Source: Amyloporia xantha (Eukaryota; Basidiomycota; Agaricomycetes; Polyporales; Adustoporiaceae). Taken from it: a stretch of DNA of 64,000 bases. The position numbers and the translations under genes are program-made. The stretch is from positions 558,001-622,000 of the forward strand of contig JAYKKR010000026.1 in NCBI GenBank assembly GCA_036971615.1, given 5' to 3'. Numbering within the stretch: position 1 is the stretch's first letter; every line of letters starts with the position of its first letter. Shown piece after piece: positions 58,798 to 64,000 of this stretch. The notes below the pieces were generated by a model. That model saw only the letters and a list, made by a program, of their open reading frames with translations. It made no database searches and had not been told where the DNA came from.

Positions 58798-59453
58798 TTG
58801 AGAGGATTTACAGGAACGGAGGGGTCCATCACTTCCGTCATGAGTATAGCAGCTGATAAAGCAGGGTTTCATCTATGCTCAAAACGGTTCGACTCTGACC
58901 CATTCAGATTTGCGTGTAATTGTGCGACTCTTTCGATGATTTTCGGAGAGGTCTTATTCTTCTATTTTCCCTTCCTCGAGTTCCCCGCCTGGCATACTCC
59001 ACCGTTCCTCTCAATAAATGCTTCTGTTGAAAGTGTCACTAACTTTCTCTTCTCACGCCTCTGCACCTTCGCAACTCCAAGACGGTGAACAGACTATCTT
59101 GCTCGGTGTATAGATTAGTCAAGAGGCCAAATTTACAGAGACGTGACCGTCAGGCGTTCGCAGCGAGTCGTGGTTGGGACGTTGGACATCGGCACGTCAG
59201 GATGATATTCTGCCTTTTGGCTGCAACAAGACTGTACCATACATGAACGATGGCATTCTGGGCCATAGCGTGTGATTTCGCGGCGCGAGATCGTCGGGGA
59301 GGTGGACGCACATGGGAAAAATGTCGGAACAAGGCGGGGACATACTTCGACACCCCTTTGAAACAGCCGAGTCCAACTTCTCCGCAGCTCGGTGGATCGA
59401 ACATAGTGGCGTTTTCAAGAAGACGAGACCTTAGCGCTCTGGCAGGCCGGGGA

Positions 59454-60536
59454 TCACAAATCCCGATCCTCTTTCGTCTCTCTGACAAAGATATACGCGG
59501 GCCATCCGCCCCATGGAGAAGGCATCTCCTTAGACCCCTTCAGCGTGAAGTCTAAGCTTTCGTAAATGGCGACCTACGAAAGTATAAGACATCACAAGGG
59601 AAGCATCCGGCTATCTACTCACATTGCGCTCGTTGGTTGTGGAGAGCGCCATAGTATACCCATTCTTCTTCGCCTGTTGCGAAATATGCATGTGAGCCGA
59701 CACGAAAGCCGAATATGATACTTCTCCTCGTGGGCGTGTGCTAACCTTCTCGTAGGCCAGTGCGAACATTGCTTTAGCTATACCCCTTCCTTGGTGGTCA
59801 GCCTTAACAAAAGCAAAATCGCACCAGTACGTATTCAATTCCGTCTTCAAGACATGTGTAGTAGTAAACGGTAAGCAGAATTGCATTGTTGAGGAATATG
59901 AACTCACGTCAGGAATGCCAGTCAACTCGTCAATAACAGCAGGGAAGTCCTTTCCGAGCTGGGGACAATTTCACGTCAAACCTGTTCGTGATGCTGTCCA
60001 AAAGAAGCACACTGACCACTTGCGCATAATAGGTTTTGGCTTCCTCGGATAGCTTGTTCATGAAGTCGAAGTAGCCCAGCTGACGCTGCTCCTCCCTGCA
60101 CGGCTCAATGTCCAACGTAATCAAGGAATTCAGTGCGAAGACTCACGTGCCGAACAGGACCTGGCCGGGAGGAGTCCACAGAGTGAATCCTACCAGGGCG
60201 CCATTCTCGTCGGTCGCGGTGTACATGTCTCCAGCGATGAAGGCGAGAGGCCTGATCATGGCTCGTGCAAGATCCGGAAGCAGGGAGATGTTCCCTCCCG
60301 TTAACGCTATAGCTGCAGGGTCTGCGAAGCCGTCTTCAGCGCGACGGCTCCAGAGGGAAGAGATGAAATGGTACCCACCCTCTGGCATCAATTTTGAGAA
60401 CACATCGACTGCTTCTTCAACCAGTGCCTCTGTAATGACGTCCCGAGGTCAGTATCACAGATGGGACATTCTTGTGTGAACAGAACTGACCATCTGGGTG
60501 CGAGACTATCTGTACAGAGACATCGGGAAAAGCCAT
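59454..60536 (-). CDS. GNAT-family N-acetyltransferase, copy 2
   Basis: Exons 60536-60491, 60429-60147, 60095-60017, 59958-59908, 59844-59746, 59673-59623 and 59573-59454 have exactly the same lengths as those of copy 1 (46, 283, 79, 51, 99, 51 and 120 bases) and give 242 residues in frame. Motif A reads HQGRGIAKAMFALA; motif B region NGYTMALSTTNERN and SPWGGWPAYIFVRETKEDRDL are kept. Differences from copy 1 are mostly single residues (for example PEGGYHFISSLWSRRAEDGF). With both copies open and splice sites unchanged, the gene seems to be held by selection, whatever its unknown substrate. Confidence 0.85.
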
Positions 60537-61421
60537 TGACATTCGTTTAGGTGTAGCCGCGTAATATCCGGAACAAGGTGAAGGGCTAGTGTTGAGACTA
60601 TGCCGCGATCGTGGAGATTGGAGTCAGAAGGCAAAAAACATACAAAATTATGCTGGCAATGATGCGGTTACTTACTCGTATAATAATTCTCGGCGGAGAA
60701 TAGGATTGACTACACACTAGCTACGCGTGCACAGTTCAAGTTTGCTATGATACGAACGACTGACACACCAAAATCACGACAGCGCGCGGACTCGTGGGTT
60801 AAGTGGACACTGGAGCTTAAAGGGCCGCTGAGATAGCGCTACCAAGCTTTAAAGTTCGCTGCGTGATAGAATAATTCGATCTGGGTGGACACTGTGGACA
60901 CGTTCCATTTAGGTTTCCGAACTTCGATCAGTTTACGGATGGCGCCGTCGCGGGTGGTGTTGAAATCGGCCAATCGGAAACCGTGCGAGGGCTTCATTGA
61001 ATCGAGCGGTCTCAAGTAGCTCCTCCTTATCCCAACTTGCCTCTGTCATGAATCAGAACTTGTGAGCGTCCTGGCATCCTATCGCACGTACTGGTCCTTT
61101 CTGCGGAACTGTGCATCCATTTATGTTGACCGCATTATGGTCTCCTGCAGCCAAGAGAGGATTGTAATAATTAGAGTTACAGATCTGTCAATACCGTACT
61201 TTGCGGAACTCTTACGAATCAGTCACGCCATTCCACCTATTGGACGCTCCTCCTGACCTATGCTCCAATCAGCAGAACTCTGACCTGGATAAGATCTCAA
61301 AAAACAAGGAAGAAGATTCAAGGGTGGTGCCGGAATCGATGTCCATTCTTATCTCTACGCCGGACCTCGAACCTGAAAACTCAAAGTGAGGCCACCTTTC
61401 CCAGCCAGCCCACGTTGCGTA
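60537..61421. other. Spacer between GNAT gene 2 and seven-helix copy 3
   Basis: Inverted match of about 47000-47880. No gene seen. Confidence 0.4.
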
Positions 61422-62646
61422 TCACGCCTTGTCAATCTGGGACGCCACATCCGACTTGGAGATGGTCTGCAGCTGCAGACTAATCGCAGTGCCGTTGCTG
61501 TTGGCGCCTGCATACCGGGACATGGGACCCGAGCCATGGCCAAACATGGTGCTGGAAACGACGCTGCCTTCCGTCTGCCGCTTCGTCCACGCCCTGCCTG
61601 CGACGACGCGCAGAATGAGTAATTGAGGGGATATGCACTGCGTTTTCACGGGCTGAGCATAAGCACGCGCTGACACACGTGAGTGCTACGGGTAAGGGAT
61701 CGTCCACGTACCGTGAACATACTGTACAGGGACCCGAAGAGAATCTCCATGTCGTTATCCAGGCCGAAGCTCACCAGAAAGGCGATGCCGAAAAGACTGT
61801 AAGGCAGCGCGGACTCGATGAGCAGCGCGGCTGCGTTGGTGTAAGGACGGGACGCGCTGCGGTCGAGCTCCTTGCTCATGCGCCGCGAGAAGAAGAGGAT
61901 CCGCGCGCAGATCAGACAATGTCGTGATCACGTTCAGGCCGATGGTGGTCGAGTAGTAGCATATGCCGGCCTTCTCTGAGAAGCCGACGAAGAAGTTGCC
62001 GTTGGGTGCGCCGGACACGCAGAGAAGAATGATCCCGAAGGCTGGGACGGGCAGGTCAGAGATTGCGCTGGTGTCACACTGGCACTCCGTGAGACACGAC
62101 GACGTACCTGCGGAGGCAAGATAGATTATACAAGGAACTATGACGATGTGATAATTGTTGTATACGATATAGCAACGATATATCTGGGCAAAGTTCAGCG
62201 CAGTCCGAGACATTGTTCTGCAGGAAAGTGTATCTCACCATGAGCGCATCGGCCAACAAGTTGAGTGCGATCGATGAGGTCGTGCCCATAGTCTGGTACC
62301 ACACAGAAGCGTATTCCCGAGATAAGCCGCAGAACCGCCAGGGTAGTCTGCGTTAACGATCCACATTTCTTCGCCGAAGACCACTTCAGTGGAGAAGAAT
62401 ATGGTGATGAGGAAGAGCATCGCCGTGCTCAGGAAAATGAAGAATTTGTCGGATCGGGTGAGTTTCCTCCTGTTCTTCAACAACGTATGCATAGTCAAGC
62501 CATATAATATAAGCTCCATGCCTGTCACGAGTAGGGTAAGCGGAGTTCGGGGCATTAGAGCGTGCGTATAGCGCGTGCTACTCACCGTACAATATTCCGC
62601 TGATGCTGTTGCCAACGTAGTATGCATTCTGAAAGAGGGAAGACAT
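61422..62646 (-). pseudogene. Seven-helix membrane protein, copy 3 (two frameshifts)
   Basis: Starts at 62646 (MSSLFQNAYYVGNSISGILYG), with exon borders parallel to copies 1 and 2 (first exon to 62586, second from 62521, last 61637-61422). One base is missing near 62313-62318 (CTCGGGAATACG against CTCGGGGAATACG), breaking the frame inside the segment GGSAAYLG-EYA. An extra T occurs near 61915-61925 (GACATTGTCTG against GACATGTCTG) before the CLICARILFFSRR segment. The last exon is open in the ancestral frame to QIDKA. The two changes are of opposite sign but lie in different exons with about 130 residues between, so most helices would be scrambled. A pseudogene. Confidence 0.82.
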
Positions 62647-64000
62647 GGTGTTGCTGTAATCGCAACCAATGAGTGGATGCCGCCGGGAGCAATATACTTC
62701 ACGACTCGCACCTCGAGCTTGTCTGCCCCAAAGAAGCTGCTTCAACGCGGGACTAGAAGAGTGGCATAGGTTCAGAGAGGCGGTCTCGATTAATACACGC
62801 CGCCGCGATCGATGGCAATGCAAGTTACGCGGATTGTTGAAGGGAACACCGATAGGTCTCACGTCAGGGGCTACTTATCTACCATCATACTTCGACATCG
62901 CACAGAACTCCTGCCGCCGAAAATGAGAGCATACTGAGTGCGACGCTTTGTTATCATGACGCCGAGGACAAGATTTCAAAACCGCGTTAAGTACGATCAA
63001 CCACAGCAGAAATTAAACGAGTGATACATATAAAGCCGCATTCCTAGGAACTCCAGAAGCTGGTTGCTGGAAACCAGTGGCAACGACAGTGAGAACACTT
63101 CGAAGAGCCTGGAGATGCGCGTCAACTCAGAGGGGCAAGCACCAAACCAGTTTGGATTGGGTATGGTCATGTTGATGGTGGAAAATTATAGTGGAATACT
63201 TAGCAGGATTTTTCCCGTGCGCAGAGCGGGAAAATGTCAGCACATCTCCCATTGATAGCTAGTTGATCAAACGCAACAGGAATCGTGTTCATCAGTGTGA
63301 GCTCTTGTCGCCCTCTTGTGGGTGACGTGGTCCACCATAATATACCACGAAATTCAATGATGAAACACGCCAGCTATGAGAGCAAAAGGTTTGACGAACT
63401 GCTCTCTTATGCTAGTGCACGACCTCAGGACTTCCGAGTTGGGGCTCAACGAGCGCCGATTCTAAATCGAGATTGAACTTTGAGCAAGATCGCTATTGAG
63501 ATCCATTCACGTGATACGTCGTGAGGCGCTCATTTTAGTGTTTGAGTGGTCGTATAGGGTCGTATCAGCTCCCTTGTCTAGCCTTATACAGTCAGGAGCT
63601 CTATGAGCGCCGCTGCTGTCGCCTCCTATCTTTGGCTTATAAAGGTCCCTTGTTCCGTACATCTGTTTATCATCCATGACTTGGTTCCATTCACTGCACT
63701 GGTACTGATCTGGCGTGCTTGCCACACACCACATCACAGTAAGCAATAAAACCCGAATATCCGTGAATAAAGCTATGGCATACTCATCCAGGCCAACAGC
63801 TGTCATATTGCAGACATCCTCTTTGTCAATCATTTCGGGTCGATCCACGACCGGTATTTCTCACAGCAAACGGAGGGCAGAGGGTATGGCCATGAAGCGT
63901 AGCCAACGGACGCCGTCAAAGAAGTATATCTGAGAGCGGCAACTGAAAAGACACTCTGCGGCAAATCGTAGACGCGTACATGCTAACCTGATCCCCAGAT
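62647..64000. other. Right end of the window, no supported gene
   Basis: Up to about 63540 this is flank of the inverted arm. Beyond it only short open frames are seen (for example 63848-63507 minus, 113 codons), with no recognisable motif. Confidence 0.4.

Larger units (their letters stand above)
59313..63540 (-). repeat. Inverted repeat arm, right (seven-helix + GNAT unit)
   Basis: Inverted partner of 44855-49098. It keeps the gene order GNAT then seven-helix when read left to right on the plus strand. Confidence 0.8.

Noticed and set aside
1..64000. CRISPR arrays, operons, ribosome-binding sites, bacterial-type mobile elements
   Set aside because: None seen; introns and gene families show a eukaryotic (basidiomycete) chromosome, so these features are not expected.

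Overview
The window looks like a piece of an agaricomycete (mushroom-forming basidiomycete) chromosome. Genes are split by many short introns of about 50-65 bases with GT-AG borders. The dominant family is the fungal-specific FunK1 protein kinase type, and a basidiomycete-type seven-helix membrane protein family also recurs. I rebuilt gene models by hand from splice borders and used the exon-length sum modulo 3 to decide whether a copy is intact or frameshifted.

Layout. 1-4.1 kb: two tandem minus-strand copies of the RNA polymerase III subunit gene RPC34/RPC6, the left one cut by the window edge. 4.5-5.1 kb: remnant of a cysteine-rich RecQ-type C-terminal region. 6.0-6.4 kb: a 420-base non-autonomous DNA transposon with 20-base perfect inverted ends and an 8-base target duplication. 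6.6-7.5 kb: small promethin/LDO-like membrane protein. 8-30 kb: FunK1 copies A, B, C, D and E, all minus strand, plus three FunK1 fragments and one unrelated gene fragment. 31.6-32.9 kb: GDP-fucose-transporter-like gene. 35-41.4 kb: FunK1 copies F and G, plus strand. 43-44.2 kb: intact seven-helix gene. 44.9-49.1 kb and 59.3-63.5 kb: two inverted 4.2-kb arms, each with a decayed seven-helix gene and an intact GNAT acetyltransferase gene. Between the arms lie three ordinary genes: FAD synthase (51.4-52.9), the splicing factor CLF1 (53.4-56.2) and an M20 peptidase (56.8-58.8).

The region is a nest of segmental duplications. FunK1 copies C, D, E and G are intact (about 860 residues, four exons, intron phases 0, 1 and 0). 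A, B and F are frameshifted. Copies A, B, C, E and G share a 16-base E-box motif (CACGTG-AYCGTKCCAC) 96-133 bases upstream of the start. D and F share a different 20-base promoter block. E and G are opposite strands of an inverted duplication and carry a roughly 1.09-kb tract, including intron 1, in which I saw no difference; this points to recent gene conversion.

No CRISPR array, rRNA gene or convincing tRNA gene was seen. The most interesting feature is the rapidly rearranging FunK1 cluster with a common promoter element.
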